Positions 1-8,715 are shown, counted from the stretch's first letter. The stretch is DNA of 44,910 bases from Bacillota bacterium (GCA_012735505.1 JAAYHE010000062.1:1-44910), one strand, 5' to 3'. The notes: generated by a model not told the origin, from the sequence alone. Made by a program: numbers and translations.

Positions 1-485
1 CCACTGCTGAAGATGTAGTGATTATCGAAGAAGGCATCCTGAAAGCGTATATGCATAACAAACAAACAGCCCATCAGTTTGGGGTGAAGCCTACTGGTAA
101 CGCCCGCGCCTATCAATATATGGATGAACCGCTAATCCGCATGCGGAACACGGCTATTCTGCCGGGAACAAGCAAGCTTGCCGATATGATCGCTTCTATT
201 GAAGACGGCTACTACCTGATTAAGCCTGGCAACGGTCAGGCCGATACCACCAGCGAGTTCATGTTTGGCGTGGTGCTCGGTTATGAAATTAAAAACGGCA
301 AGCTAGGCCGGGCTATTAGGGATACGACCATTTCTGGCGTTGCATTCGACGTGTTGCAGAATGTAACCATGATTTCCGACGAGATGAAGTGGTCTTGCGC
401 TGGTATGTGTGGCAAGAAGCAGGCTATCCCCGTGGGGATGGGCGGCCCCGCCATCAAGACCAAGATCAATATAGGGGGTAGGTAG
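1..485 (+). CDS. tldD: TldD metalloprotease, C-terminal part (5' end outside window)
   Basis: The frame is open from base 3 to the first window base, so this is the 3' part of a longer gene. The 160 or so visible residues match the C-terminal domain of TldD: GILKAYMHNKQTA near the start, then GNARAY, the IRMRNT stretch, EFMFGVVLGYEI and a CAGMCGKKQAIPVGMGGP tail. TldD pairs with TldE to form a zinc protease that trims unfolded or modified peptides. The metal-binding HExxxH helix lies in the missing N-terminal half. The stop codon is one base before the tldE ATG, so the two are co-transcribed and probably translationally coupled. The CxxxC near the end looks like a lineage feature. Family assignment is confident; a cellular substrate cannot be read from sequence. 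Confidence 0.93.
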   Translation, partial: TAEDVVIIEEGILKAYMHNKQTAHQFGVKPTGNARAYQYMDEPLIRMRNTAILPGTSKLADMIASIEDGYYLIKPGNGQADTTSEFMFGVVLGYEIKNGKLGRAIRDTTISGVAFDVLQNVTMISDEMKWSCAGMCGKKQAIPVGMGGPAIKTKINIGGR

Positions 486-486
486 A

Positions 487-1776
487 ATGAAGGCTGCTCT
501 AGATTATTGCAAGCAGGCTCTGCTCCAGGCAGGAGTAGACAAGTTCCAGTGCACCCTGACTGAAAGCCAACAATATGAAATGAACCTCGAGGGCACCGAA
601 TTTACCCTCATCCGTACTCTCACAGACAACACCCTGGGCATTACGCTGATCAAGGATAACCGCAGAGGCAGTATTTCTATCAACCGGCTAGGGGAAAAGG
701 ATATCGACGAAGCCATCGAAACGGCTCTGGAGCTGCTCAACAGTTCGCAGCCAGACCCCGACTACGACATTGCGCCCCAACAAGACCCCCAACAATTTGT
801 GGCGGGCCCGCAAGAGCCCGATACCGAGCGCATGTATCAATTATTGAAAGAATATACGCAGCAAGTACCAGCTCTTTTCCCTGCCATTAAACTGATGGAG
901 ACGATTTTTGTTTACAATCATTCGGTGCAGCATTTCATAAACTCAAACGGGGTAGATTTCGTTACTACCCAGGGCGTCTATACCCTACAGTCTGTCTTCT
1001 CCTCCAAAGATGGAGAGAAGACCACATCTTTTAACTACAGCGGCTTTGCTCTCAAAGATCTGGAAGACTCCTTGTTAGAGCAGGCATCCTTGAAAGGATT
1101 GCTGCGCCAGTCGGTGGAACACCTAGAAGCCCGGCCGTTGACGGGCAAGTTTGTTGGTGATGTGATCATCACCCCCGATTGCTTAAATATGTTCATCCAA
1201 TATTATATGGGAACCTTCCTCGGAGATCGGGCCCTGATTGCCGGCACCAGCCCGCTGAAAGACAAGCTGGGTGAGCAGGTTGCTGCCAGCAAGCTAACCC
1301 TCTCGGCCCAGCCGGTTTCGCCCGACATGGCCGCTGGCTATTTTGTCACCGGCGACGGCTTTGCGGCTGAAAACGTCACCTATATTGAAAATGGTGTGCT
1401 TAAGAGCTTCTTACTCAGCCAGTATGGTTCCAAGAAAACCGGGCTAGAACGAGCCAAGAATTCTGGTGGCTGCTGGGTAATTGAACCGGGCGATAAGAGC
1501 CTAGATGAAATGATTGCCCAGGTGGAGCGCGGCATTTTGCTCGCCCGCTATTCGGGTAATAACCCCAGCCCCAACGGTGATTTTTCCGGCGTAGCTAAGA
1601 ACAGCTACTACATCGAAAACGGCAAGATTATGTACCCGGTCAACGAAACAATGGTCTCGGGTAATTTGGCAGAAGTATTCAAGAACATTAAAGACGTCTC
1701 TGCCGAACGCACCGATTTCGGTATGGCTCTGCTGCCCTATGTGCTCAGTAGTGGTGTGACTATTTCGGGCAAATAG
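487..1776 (+). CDS. tldE: TldE/PmbA-type metalloprotease subunit
   Basis: This is a complete 429-residue protein of the PmbA/TldD family, the usual length for TldE. The C-terminal half carries the family hallmarks GDGFAAENVTYIENGVLKSF and NPSPNGDFSGVAKNSYYIENG. The N-terminal half is the usual alpha/beta region with no HExxxH, as expected for the non-catalytic TldE partner. In known pairs TldE and TldD form a heterodimer and TldD carries the zinc. The ATG lies one base after the tldD stop, and the GGGGGTAGGTAG just upstream supplies a ribosome binding site inside the end of tldD. A strong hairpin terminator follows 20 bases after the stop. The protein is probably cytosolic, since no signal peptide is visible. 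Confidence 0.93.
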   Translation: MKAALDYCKQALLQAGVDKFQCTLTESQQYEMNLEGTEFTLIRTLTDNTLGITLIKDNRRGSISINRLGEKDIDEAIETALELLNSSQPDPDYDIAPQQDPQQFVAGPQEPDTERMYQLLKEYTQQVPALFPAIKLMETIFVYNHSVQHFINSNGVDFVTTQGVYTLQSVFSSKDGEKTTSFNYSGFALKDLEDSLLEQASLKGLLRQSVEHLEARPLTGKFVGDVIITPDCLNMFIQYYMGTFLGDRALIAGTSPLKDKLGEQVAASKLTLSAQPVSPDMAAGYFVTGDGFAAENVTYIENGVLKSFLLSQYGSKKTGLERAKNSGGCWVIEPGDKSLDEMIAQVERGILLARYSGNNPSPNGDFSGVAKNSYYIENGKIMYPVNETMVSGNLAEVFKNIKDVSAERTDFGMALLPYVLSSGVTISGK

Positions 1777-1795
1777 CTTATGCCTTAGAAAAAGA

Positions 1796-1830
1796 CCCTG
1801 GGCCTCCTTAGAAAGAGGCCCAGGGCTTTT
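1796..1830 (+). terminator. Rho-independent terminator after tldE (probably bidirectional)
   Basis: An 11-bp perfect stem, CCCTGGGCCTC (1796-1806) with GAGGCCCAGGG (1815-1825), has an 8-base loop and is followed by CTTTTGCTTT. On the minus strand the stem is followed by TCTTTTTC, so it can also stop the convergent gene that ends at 1834. Confidence 0.93.
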
Positions 1831-1833
1831 GCT

Positions 1834-2247
1834 TTAATTATTCCTTAGTAGTTTGGTTATAAAGGCAAAGGCGTAAGCTAAAGAGATGCTTAGGAAGGTA
1901 ATTGAACCATACCACAAGATTCGCGAAGCTTCTGAGAGCGATGCATAATCGAAGAAAGCCATTACGACTGTTGCGCAGACTCCAATACTTACGTAAGCAA
2001 AAAGATCAGCTACCTGATAAGACTTCTGGTCAGCAGCAAGGTTAGACCTATATATTCGCGTTAAAGCAAGCAACAACAATACCACAGCAGACAAAAGAAG
2101 TGAGGCAGCATTAATAAACCACATACCTGGGGTAAAACTTGAATGGCGGCTAGTAGTGCCCTCGCTAATTGAATAAGCAACGTAAGCCATCACCAAGAAG
2201 GCGCCTGCTAAAGGGGCAATTTTGTGCCACTTTAAGCCAGATTGCAT
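1834..2247 (-). CDS. Small four-helix membrane protein, unknown family
   Basis: About 137 residues with four hydrophobic segments: an N-terminal one after WHKIAPLAG, one after GMWFINAASLL, one around VSIGVCATVVMAFF and one at ITFLSISLAYAFAF. Between segments 2 and 3 is a polar loop (RIYRSNLAADQKSY). I do not recognise the family. A GTG at 2259 lies inside the ribosome binding site itself, so I prefer the ATG at 2247: GGGGAGGTG sits about nine bases upstream of it. The gene runs convergent to tldE and shares its terminator. It is more AT-rich than its neighbours and looks like an isolated single-gene unit. Function is unknown. Confidence 0.75.
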   Translation of the reverse strand: MQSGLKWHKIAPLAGAFLVMAYVAYSISEGTTSRHSSFTPGMWFINAASLLLSAVVLLLLALTRIYRSNLAADQKSYQVADLFAYVSIGVCATVVMAFFDYASLSEASRILWYGSITFLSISLAYAFAFITKLLRNN

Positions 2248-2392
2248 TCTGGGATTCACCTCCCCTGCAATTACTGTTTGTAAGCCTAAACAAGGTTACA
2301 AAAATACATTCCTGCGTCTTAACGAATCAAAGTTAACTTATATCTAAATATATTCTATGTTTATACGAATATAAAGGCAATGGTTTGCGTTC

Positions 2393-2436
2393 AAAGAAAA
2401 ACCCGGGGCCTCGTTTGCAAGGAGACCCCGGGTTTC
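2393..2436 (-). terminator. Rho-independent terminator after the C_GCAxxG_C_C gene
   Basis: The stem ACCCGGGG (2401-2408) pairs with CCCCGGGT (2426-2433), with a few extra pairs inside. On the minus strand it is followed by TTTTTCTTTG. On the plus strand a shorter TTTCTT follows, but no plus gene precedes it. Confidence 0.9.
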
Positions 2437-2443
2437 TTATGTT

Positions 2444-2893
2444 CTATATCGACTCTTCCTTTTCACGTAGGATTAGCCGAGCAACGCATTCGGCTACCTC
2501 ACCGGTCAGCGCAACGCACTGCTCCTTGTGGGCAGGCGTGCCGAGGGTTAAGTCTTTCGTCAGCACACGGCAACACAGGGATTTGTGGTTGTTGCGAAAT
2601 TCGTCATGCAGCTCTTTCGCTAGGGCCAGTGCTTTGTTTACACGCTCGTCTCGCGGCTGGGTTCTACCAAAAACCATGCCCAAGGCCATAACCCCGCCGG
2701 TAACCGCACCACAGGTGCAACCCGAGCGGCCAATGCCGATGGGAAAACCTGAGGCGAGAGCGATAACCGAATCATCGTAGTCTAAAACGAAGGCATCTTT
2801 AATGGTCTTGACCACAGCCTCGGAACAATAGAAGTCGCCGTCGCGATAGTATTTTTCTGCGGTAGCCCGCACCTCGGCCAAATCAATATGCAA
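2444..2893 (-). CDS. C_GCAxxG_C_C family redox-active protein
   Basis: A 149-residue soluble protein with the spaced cysteines that define this family: Cys23 in DFYCSEAV, then GCTCGAVTGG in a glycine-rich loop, then CC in SLCCRVLT, and two late cysteines in EQCVALTGEVAECV. The family is common in anaerobes and is thought to bind a metal cluster or act in thiol redox; its biochemistry is poorly known. The start is a TTG with an AGGGGG ribosome binding site eight bases upstream; no better ATG exists near the N-terminus. A TATAAT-like box on the minus strand lies at 2930-2935 with a weak -35. The gene stands alone and ends in its own terminator. Confidence 0.85.
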   Translation of the reverse strand: MHIDLAEVRATAEKYYRDGDFYCSEAVVKTIKDAFVLDYDDSVIALASGFPIGIGRSGCTCGAVTGGVMALGMVFGRTQPRDERVNKALALAKELHDEFRNNHKSLCCRVLTKDLTLGTPAHKEQCVALTGEVAECVARLILREKEESI

Positions 2894-3002
2894 AAATAGT
2901 ACCCCCTAACTACTGTCTAATTACCCTACATTATATGATGCATTAGCTAGGTTTATTGTAAGACATGGTTAGGGTAACTGCAACCCAACGCCAGGGTATT
3001 CC

Positions 3003-3270
3003 TCCCCTAAAGATATCGTATAACTGCTGGAGAAAGTAGCCCTGGCCACTGCGGGCCCCTTACGATATCGCAACATGTCACGCGAATGCATGCAATCGCA
3101 GAGGGAGTAGCAAACATTCCGCAAGTAGGCCTGGGGTTACTGCGTAGGCCCGTGGGAGCCTGCTCCAGGGCCCTAGCATTTGCCCCAGGCCGATAAAGTA
3201 TATAGTGTATGGCGACGCACAAGGGCGTCATGAAAAAAAGCCCCCCGGTTGGGCGGATGAGATCACGCCC
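3003..3270. repeat. Mosaic palindromic intergenic repeat, locus A
   Basis: This gene-free stretch (2894-3294) is built of modules also found near 22.6 and 29.8 kb. Bases 3011-3069 form one module bounded by the perfect inverted pair GATATCGTA (3012-3020) and TACGATATC (3061-3069). Bases 3071-3110 form a second module, CAACATGTCACGCG followed by ATGCAATCGCAGAGGGAGTAG-like sequence; it matches 22941-22980 with five differences in 40, all transitions. Bases 3128-3191 form a nested hairpin, GGCCTGGGG with CCCCAGGCC. Bases 3223-3270 are the shared terminator module. A short open frame across this region on the minus strand has no ribosome binding site and follows the palindromes, so I do not call it a gene. 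Confidence 0.8.
3223..3270 (-). terminator. Terminator module (M4, copy A) downstream of pepA
   Basis: Read on the minus strand it starts GGGCGTGATC and ends in seven T and CATGACGCCC, with a GCCC/GGGC hairpin just before the T-run. The outer GGGCGT/ACGCCC arms and the CATGA next to the T-run are identical in the copies at 22710-22762 and 29844-29895. It lies 24 bases after the pepA stop codon. Confidence 0.8.
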
Positions 3271-3294
3271 GTCTGGGAGACTGTTAGCTTGCTC

Positions 3295-4788
3295 CTATTC
3301 GGCCAGGTTTTCGGCCAGCTGGATCAGGGTGCGGGTTGCGAAGCCGGTACCGCCTTTGACGCTGTAGCCTTTGCTGTTATCGGTGCGGGCCATGGCTGCG
3401 ATGTCCAGATGGGCCCAGGCGGCTTCCTTGATAAACTCGCTGATGATCAGGCCACCGGTGATAGCGCCGCCACCGCGGGCACCGCCGTTGCGCAGATCGG
3501 CCACATCGCTCTTGTACGTTTCGCGATAGAGGTCATGCACCGGCAAGCGCCAGAAGCGTTCGCCAGTCTGGCTGCCGGCTGCAATGACAGCCTCAGCTAG
3601 CTCGTCGTTGGTAGAAACAAGACCAGCATAAACGTCGCCCAAAGCTACGCCACAGGCTCCGGTAAGGGTGGCTACGTCGACAATCTTGCTAGCACCTTTC
3701 GATTCGGCATAAGCCACGGCGTCGGCCAAGATTAAACGGCCCTCGGCATCGGTGCTACCAATCTCAATGGTTTGACCGGTCATAGCCTGCAGCACATCGC
3801 TAGGCTTGAGAGCCGTGCCCGAAGGCAAGTTTTCGGTGCAAGGTACGACGCCTAGCACGTTAATCTTAGGCTTAAGTTGGGCAATAGCCTTCATAGCGCC
3901 CAGAACAGCGGCGCCGCCAGCCATGTCGGTCTTCATATTGGGCATACCGGCGCTGGCCTTAAGGGAAATACCGCCACTATCGAAAGTGATGCCCTTGCCT
4001 ACTAAGGCTAGCGTTTCCCCACCCGGGTTGCCTTCATAACGGAGGGTGATTAGCTTGGGCGGTTGGGCACTGCCTTGAGCCACACCTAACAGGCATCCCA
4101 TACCGAGGCGTTCCATATCTTCTTTTTCTAAAACCTCGAGCTCGAGCCCGGTCTCTTGGGCAACTTGTTCGGCTACGGCCGCCATATGGGTTGGTGTCAT
4201 GAGATTGGCAGGCGTATTGACCAGCTCGCGAGCCAAATTGGCTGCCTGAGCCATGATCTGGCCGCGCTTTACTCCCCGTTCGACGGCAGCTATTTTTTCG
4301 GGCTTATGTTCGACTACCAGCAGCTCGACAAATTTATCCTCATCTTTGGCATTAGGCTTTTTGCCCTTGTATTTGTAGGCAGCTAGCAAGGAGCCTTCTA
4401 CCGTCGCCTGGGCACAGGCTACGGGGCACAGCCCACCGATGCCGGCTCCGTGCACGATAGTCGCTATTTGCCGTGTTCTGCCCCTAGCAGCAACTTTGTA
4501 GGCCGCTCCAGCTACTTGCCGCACTCGCTCTAGATCAAATTTGTCGGCTTCGCCGAGGCCGACCACAATAACCTTGCCTACAGCCAAATTGGCCGGATAA
4601 AGCACTACCGTCTCCAGCAGTTTGCCGGAAAACTCGCCGTTCTCAATCAGGCGGCTGATCTGGCCATCTAGAGCTTGATCGACGGCGCCGGTAGCTCCAG
4701 CAGGTTTAGTCACCCCTTGGAAAAGGTTGACTATCCAGGCGTCGGCCTGGGTTTGGAGTAGATCCTGTTGCACCACTTGTACTCGCAT
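3295..4788 (-). CDS. pepA: Leucyl aminopeptidase (M17 family)
   Basis: A 497-residue cytosolic aminopeptidase that removes N-terminal residues from peptides using two metal ions; the family forms hexamers. The N-terminal macro-like domain runs to about residue 170 and the catalytic domain follows. Visible metal and active-site motifs are GKGITFDSGGISLK, KTDMAGGAAVLGAM and STDAEGRLILADA. The last motif is normally NTDAEGR; here Asn is replaced by Ser while the Asp, Glu and Arg needed for catalysis remain. The ATG has AGGAGG eight bases upstream. The next minus-strand gene upstream ends 70 bases away, so pepA may be read through from the ABC exporter. A repeat-type terminator follows. Confidence 0.95.
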   Translation of the reverse strand: MRVQVVQQDLLQTQADAWIVNLFQGVTKPAGATGAVDQALDGQISRLIENGEFSGKLLETVVLYPANLAVGKVIVVGLGEADKFDLERVRQVAGAAYKVAARGRTRQIATIVHGAGIGGLCPVACAQATVEGSLLAAYKYKGKKPNAKDEDKFVELLVVEHKPEKIAAVERGVKRGQIMAQAANLARELVNTPANLMTPTHMAAVAEQVAQETGLELEVLEKEDMERLGMGCLLGVAQGSAQPPKLITLRYEGNPGGETLALVGKGITFDSGGISLKASAGMPNMKTDMAGGAAVLGAMKAIAQLKPKINVLGVVPCTENLPSGTALKPSDVLQAMTGQTIEIGSTDAEGRLILADAVAYAESKGASKIVDVATLTGACGVALGDVYAGLVSTNDELAEAVIAAGSQTGERFWRLPVHDLYRETYKSDVADLRNGGARGGGAITGGLIISEFIKEAAWAHLDIAAMARTDNSKGYSVKGGTGFATRTLIQLAENLAE

Positions 4789-4858
4789 TATCTAAACCTC
4801 CTTGCGGTTTTCTTCCTTCTCCACTTCTCTAAAGGTAGGCAATTCTCCTTTTCCATAA

Positions 4859-7800
4859 TTATTCAACTGCCTTCATAGACTCAGCCATTTTGATTTGCTT
4901 CAGCTGGCGCGACATGACTAAGCACACCAAGCCGGAAAAGAGCAGCGTCAGTAAAGCCGCCCATAGATAGCTGAGGGGCGCAATGTTTTGTCCTAACATC
5001 AGGTCTTTAGACTCGGCCTGCCGAACGACAAAGGTGTGCAGTAGTCTTCCTAGGGGTAAGCCCACCAAGGCACCAATGACGCTGAGGATGGCCGTCTCTC
5101 GAAAGATGTAACCAGCTACCTCGCTGTGGTGGAAACCGAGTACTCGTAGGGTCGCCAACTCTTGGCGTCGCTCAGCAATGTTGATGTTGATCAGGTTATA
5201 AAGCACGATCACAGCTAAGGCTCCGGCGGCGACAATAATGACTACAACCAAGAAGTCGATCGACTCGATCAGCTGGTCGAAAGAATGCTTAGCCTGGGTT
5301 AAGAATTCGGCCCGGGTGACGGCTGGCAGCTCGAGCAGTTGGCTCAGCCAGTCGTCTTGGCTAGCCGCGTCTAAGGGAGCAGTCTTGGCCAGAATCGTAT
5401 TGACCTTAGCTGCTTCGCCAAAGGCTGCCTGATAGGCCGAGGGGTGGAGATAGACATAACTGCCCACATAGTTTTCACTGACAGCAGCGATAGTGAGCTC
5501 CACACTGACACCATCCGAGTCTTCGAGCTTGAGTTTATCTCCCGATTGCAGGCCTAGGGCGCGGGCTAGCGTTTCACTGACGACCACCGGATGAGTGGCC
5601 AAGTCTAAACTGGCACCGCTCGGCCGCTCGCGTAAGGTAATGAACCGGGGTAGGTCAGCGGCTGTTTGTGGCACATACATGGTAACCGAAGCATCGGTCT
5701 CACCCTGATAGACAGTAGCCCGGTCAAAATAGAGCTCTGTGTAGTCTAGCACTTGTTGTTCTTGGCTGAGCCAAGATTCTAATGCAGGGGCCAACAGCTC
5801 GGTTTCTTGACAGTCAATAGCCAGGTCGTACTGCAGCAGCTCACCAAACTGGATGTGGGGCAAGCCGCCTATCGAATCCTGTAGTCCAAAGCCGGTAACC
5901 AGCAGGGCAGTACAACCGGCCACGCCTACCACAGTCATATAGAAATGCTTTTTGTAACGGAAAAGGTTACGTGCCGTTGCCTTATGACTGAAGGTCAGCC
6001 GCGACCACAAGGGCTTAACCCTCTCTAGTAGAATACGCTTACCGGCTTTGGGCGGCCGCGGCCGCATCAGCATAGCCGGCTTTTCCTTTAAGGTTCGGTT
6101 GCAGACATAGATGGTGACCAGCATGGTCAGCAAGAAGGCCAACAGGGCGGCCACAATAGCAAAGGGCCAACGGAAGGGCGTATGAAGGGTGGGCAGCCGG
6201 TACATGGTAGCAAACACCTGCCAAATAACAGCTGGTATATAACGAAAACCAACCACCAGACCCGCGATGCTGCCGGCCAAGCTGGCTAGCCCACAGTAGC
6301 CGATGTATTTTTCCATGATGGCCCACTTGCCATAGCCTAGGGCCTTCATAATGCCGATCTGGGTCCGCTCCTCCTCTATCATACGTGTCATGGTGGCTAA
6401 AGAGACCAGGGCCGCCACCAGCATGAAGAAGACGGGGAAAACGGTGGCAATAGCCTGCACCTTTTCCGTATTCATGGTAAAGCTGACGTAGCTAACGTTG
6501 GCGTTGCGATCGAGCACATACCAGCTGGGCATTTCTAAGTCGTCTAGCTCTTGCGCCGCTGCCTCTATTTCAGCTTTCGCCTCTGCCAACTCCTGCTCAG
6601 CTTCTGCCCGGGCTTGCCAGTAGTCGGCCTCGCCGGTAGCCAGCTGGCGCAGGCCGGCTTGGTAATCGCTCTCCCCCTGCTCCAAGTCGAGGGCGGCTTG
6701 GGCTAACTCGGCTTCAGCTTGCGCCACTTCTTGTGCCAGGGTGGTTTTGGCGGCCTCCAGTGCTGCCATGCCAGCCCCATATTGCTGCCAACCCAGGTCA
6801 AGTTCCTGCCGCAGGGCGGCTGCCTGCTCCGGGCCAAGGAGGCCGGCTTCTAGGGCGGCTGCCAATGCTTGCTCGCCTTGCTCCAGTTCCTGCCGGGCCT
6901 GGGCCAAGTCTTGTTCATGCTGGGCCAGCTCGGCCTCGGCCTGGGCCTTTTCTTGGGCCAAAGTGGTGCGCGCTGCAACCAGGTCGGCATGGCCCTGATC
7001 TAACTCGGCCCTGGCTTGTGCCAACTCTCGCCGTGCATCTAAAATTTCTTGCCAGGCTTTAGCCAGCTGGCTGGCCGCTTCCTGTTCAGCGTCGGCCAGT
7101 TCTGCCCGCGCTTTGTCTAGTTCAGCTTGCCCCTCGCTATAGATCTGGCTGTAGCGTAGCTGCGACCTCTCTTCTCCTACTTGTTCTAGTTCGGCCACCA
7201 AGGCCTCGATGTGTTCCTCGTAGGCGTCATCGAAGGTCATTAGTTCTGCAACTTCATGGCAAGTAAGATAGACGTCGGTATAGAATTCCAGATCAAAACA
7301 GCTGTCGGCTATGTAGATGACAGTCTCCAAGCGCCCTTTACCAGCGCTACTCGGTTCCCGCTCATTGGCAAAGTAGAATGGGTTGGCCACTACACCCACC
7401 ACCGTGAATTCGGCGGTGGTAAAAAGCTCATCTTCGCCTTCCTCGTTAACAATAGTCAGGGTAGAACCTAGTTCCAACTGTTGCAAAAAGCTATTCCCCT
7501 GCTCCACCAAGCACTCATCAAGGGTTTGGGGGAGACGCCCCGCGACCAACTGCCAGCGGTTCACCGCCAAGGGCTCCTCGCCCTGTAACTGGGCCTGGGG
7601 CAGGCCATAGACCCTGGCCGTCAGGCGGCCGTTATCGGCGGTGGCTACCAGGCTGTCGATAACTTTAGCCGGCAGCAAGTTAGCTACCGAGGGTAGAGCG
7701 GCTAGGCTGGCTATATCATCGTTGGTCAATCCCATAGTAGCCTTAATAAACACGTCGGCTACCTGCTGCTGGTCGTAATAGCTGTCTAGCGACAGGCGCA

Positions 7801-7942
7801 TATCAGGTGTGGTAGACCAGAGGCCCGCCAAAAAGCCAACCCCTAGAGCGACGATGCCGAAGATAGCAAAAAAACGTCCAAAACTCTGGCGGATAGAACG
7901 CAGTATGCTCTTTAAATAGGCCCTACTCACCCTACCACTCAA
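4859..7942 (-). CDS. ABC exporter permease, FtsX/MacB-like with long coiled coil
   Basis: A 1027-residue membrane protein. One helix near residues 24-44 is followed by an extracytoplasmic MacB-type domain, then a coiled coil at about 245-467 rich in AELAQA-type repeats. The first FtsX core (three helices, about 490-625) has the signature EEERTQIGIMKALGYGKW. A single helix follows near 665-685, then a second periplasmic-type domain, and the second FtsX core (about 890-1027) has AERRQELATLRVLGF. The two FtsX cores in one chain suit a permease working with a single ATPase type. It overlaps the ATPase gene by 11 bases. Proteins of this shape usually transmit ATP-driven motion to the outside or export peptides or lipids; the substrate is unknown here. 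Confidence 0.92.
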   Translation of the reverse strand: MSGRVSRAYLKSILRSIRQSFGRFFAIFGIVALGVGFLAGLWSTTPDMRLSLDSYYDQQQVADVFIKATMGLTNDDIASLAALPSVANLLPAKVIDSLVATADNGRLTARVYGLPQAQLQGEEPLAVNRWQLVAGRLPQTLDECLVEQGNSFLQQLELGSTLTIVNEEGEDELFTTAEFTVVGVVANPFYFANEREPSSAGKGRLETVIYIADSCFDLEFYTDVYLTCHEVAELMTFDDAYEEHIEALVAELEQVGEERSQLRYSQIYSEGQAELDKARAELADAEQEAASQLAKAWQEILDARRELAQARAELDQGHADLVAARTTLAQEKAQAEAELAQHEQDLAQARQELEQGEQALAAALEAGLLGPEQAAALRQELDLGWQQYGAGMAALEAAKTTLAQEVAQAEAELAQAALDLEQGESDYQAGLRQLATGEADYWQARAEAEQELAEAKAEIEAAAQELDDLEMPSWYVLDRNANVSYVSFTMNTEKVQAIATVFPVFFMLVAALVSLATMTRMIEEERTQIGIMKALGYGKWAIMEKYIGYCGLASLAGSIAGLVVGFRYIPAVIWQVFATMYRLPTLHTPFRWPFAIVAALLAFLLTMLVTIYVCNRTLKEKPAMLMRPRPPKAGKRILLERVKPLWSRLTFSHKATARNLFRYKKHFYMTVVGVAGCTALLVTGFGLQDSIGGLPHIQFGELLQYDLAIDCQETELLAPALESWLSQEQQVLDYTELYFDRATVYQGETDASVTMYVPQTAADLPRFITLRERPSGASLDLATHPVVVSETLARALGLQSGDKLKLEDSDGVSVELTIAAVSENYVGSYVYLHPSAYQAAFGEAAKVNTILAKTAPLDAASQDDWLSQLLELPAVTRAEFLTQAKHSFDQLIESIDFLVVVIIVAAGALAVIVLYNLININIAERRQELATLRVLGFHHSEVAGYIFRETAILSVIGALVGLPLGRLLHTFVVRQAESKDLMLGQNIAPLSYLWAALLTLLFSGLVCLVMSRQLKQIKMAESMKAVE

Positions 7943-8636
7943 TCCTTTCTACCGGCAGCGGCTTGGCATTTTGCTCCACCCTGGCTACTCTGCCACTGCG
8001 CAGATGAATCACCCGGTCGGCCATCTGGGTGATGGCTTGATTGTGGGTAATCACGATCACCGTTTTGCCTGTCTGCCGGCAGCTGTCTTGCAAAAGTTGC
8101 AAGACATTCTTACCTGTCTCGTAGTCTAGGGCACCCGTCGGCTCGTCGCAGAGCAGAATTTTGGGGTTCTTAGCCAAGGCGCGGGCAATGGCCACCCGCT
8201 GCTGCTCTCCGCCCGAGAGCTGGGCCGGGAAGTTATGCATGCGATCGGCTAAACCAACTGCGTCCAACACTTCCTTCGGATCGAGGGGGTCATGACAAAT
8301 TTCCGAAGCCAACTCTACATTTTCTAGCGCCGTCAGGTTCGGCACCAGGTTATAAAACTGAGAGACGAAACCGACCTCATGGCGGCGGTAGTCGGTCAAC
8401 TGCTTTTCGTTGAGCTTGCTAACCTCACAGTCGTCGAGTCGAATGAGGCCGCTGTCACAAGCGTCCATACCTCCCAACATATTCAAAATCGTCGTCTTAC
8501 CGGCACCACTAGGGCCGACCATGACGCAGAACTCGCCTCTATCAATGGTAAAACTCACCTGATCAGCGGCTTTGATCAGTTGCTCACCCATCCGATAATA
8601 TTTGGAGACGTCTTCGAATACGACAAAATCCTTCAT
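7932..8636 (-). CDS. ABC exporter ATP-binding protein (MacB/LolD type)
   Basis: A 234-residue ATPase of the MacB/LolD group. Walker A is GPSGAGKTT (41-49), a Q-loop lies in [10 protein letters not shown], the signature is LSGGEQQR (140-147), Walker B is ILLCDEP (160-166) and the H-loop is VIVITHN. It is the energy subunit for the permease encoded just downstream with an 11-base overlap. The ATG has GCAAGGAGCAAAG upstream. A good minus-strand promoter lies at 8686-8715, so the transporter pair has its own transcript, possibly continuing into pepA. Confidence 0.95.
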   Translation of the reverse strand: MKDFVVFEDVSKYYRMGEQLIKAADQVSFTIDRGEFCVMVGPSGAGKTTILNMLGGMDACDSGLIRLDDCEVSKLNEKQLTDYRRHEVGFVSQFYNLVPNLTALENVELASEICHDPLDPKEVLDAVGLADRMHNFPAQLSGGEQQRVAIARALAKNPKILLCDEPTGALDYETGKNVLQLLQDSCRQTGKTVIVITHNQAITQMADRVIHLRSGRVARVEQNAKPLPVERIEW

Positions 8637-8685
8637 GCTCTTTGCTCCTTGCTTGATAGTTCACATGGCAACTATTCTTATTATG

Positions 8686-8715
8686 ATTATGAGCCTCTGC
8701 TCACAAGCCTGTCAA
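8686..8715 (-). promoter_or_regulatory. Sigma-A-type promoter for the ABC exporter
   Basis: On the minus strand TTGACA (8715-8710) is followed by an 18-base spacer and CATAAT (8691-8686). The ATPase start lies about 50 bases downstream. Confidence 0.65.

Noticed and set aside
2380-2780. Overlapping plus-strand open frames of 103 and 131 codons
   Set aside because: They begin inside a terminator stem and run antisense to the C_GCAxxG_C_C gene.
3007-3231. Open frame of 74 codons on the minus strand in locus A
   Set aside because: It follows palindromic repeat modules, has no ribosome binding site and no protein-like pattern.
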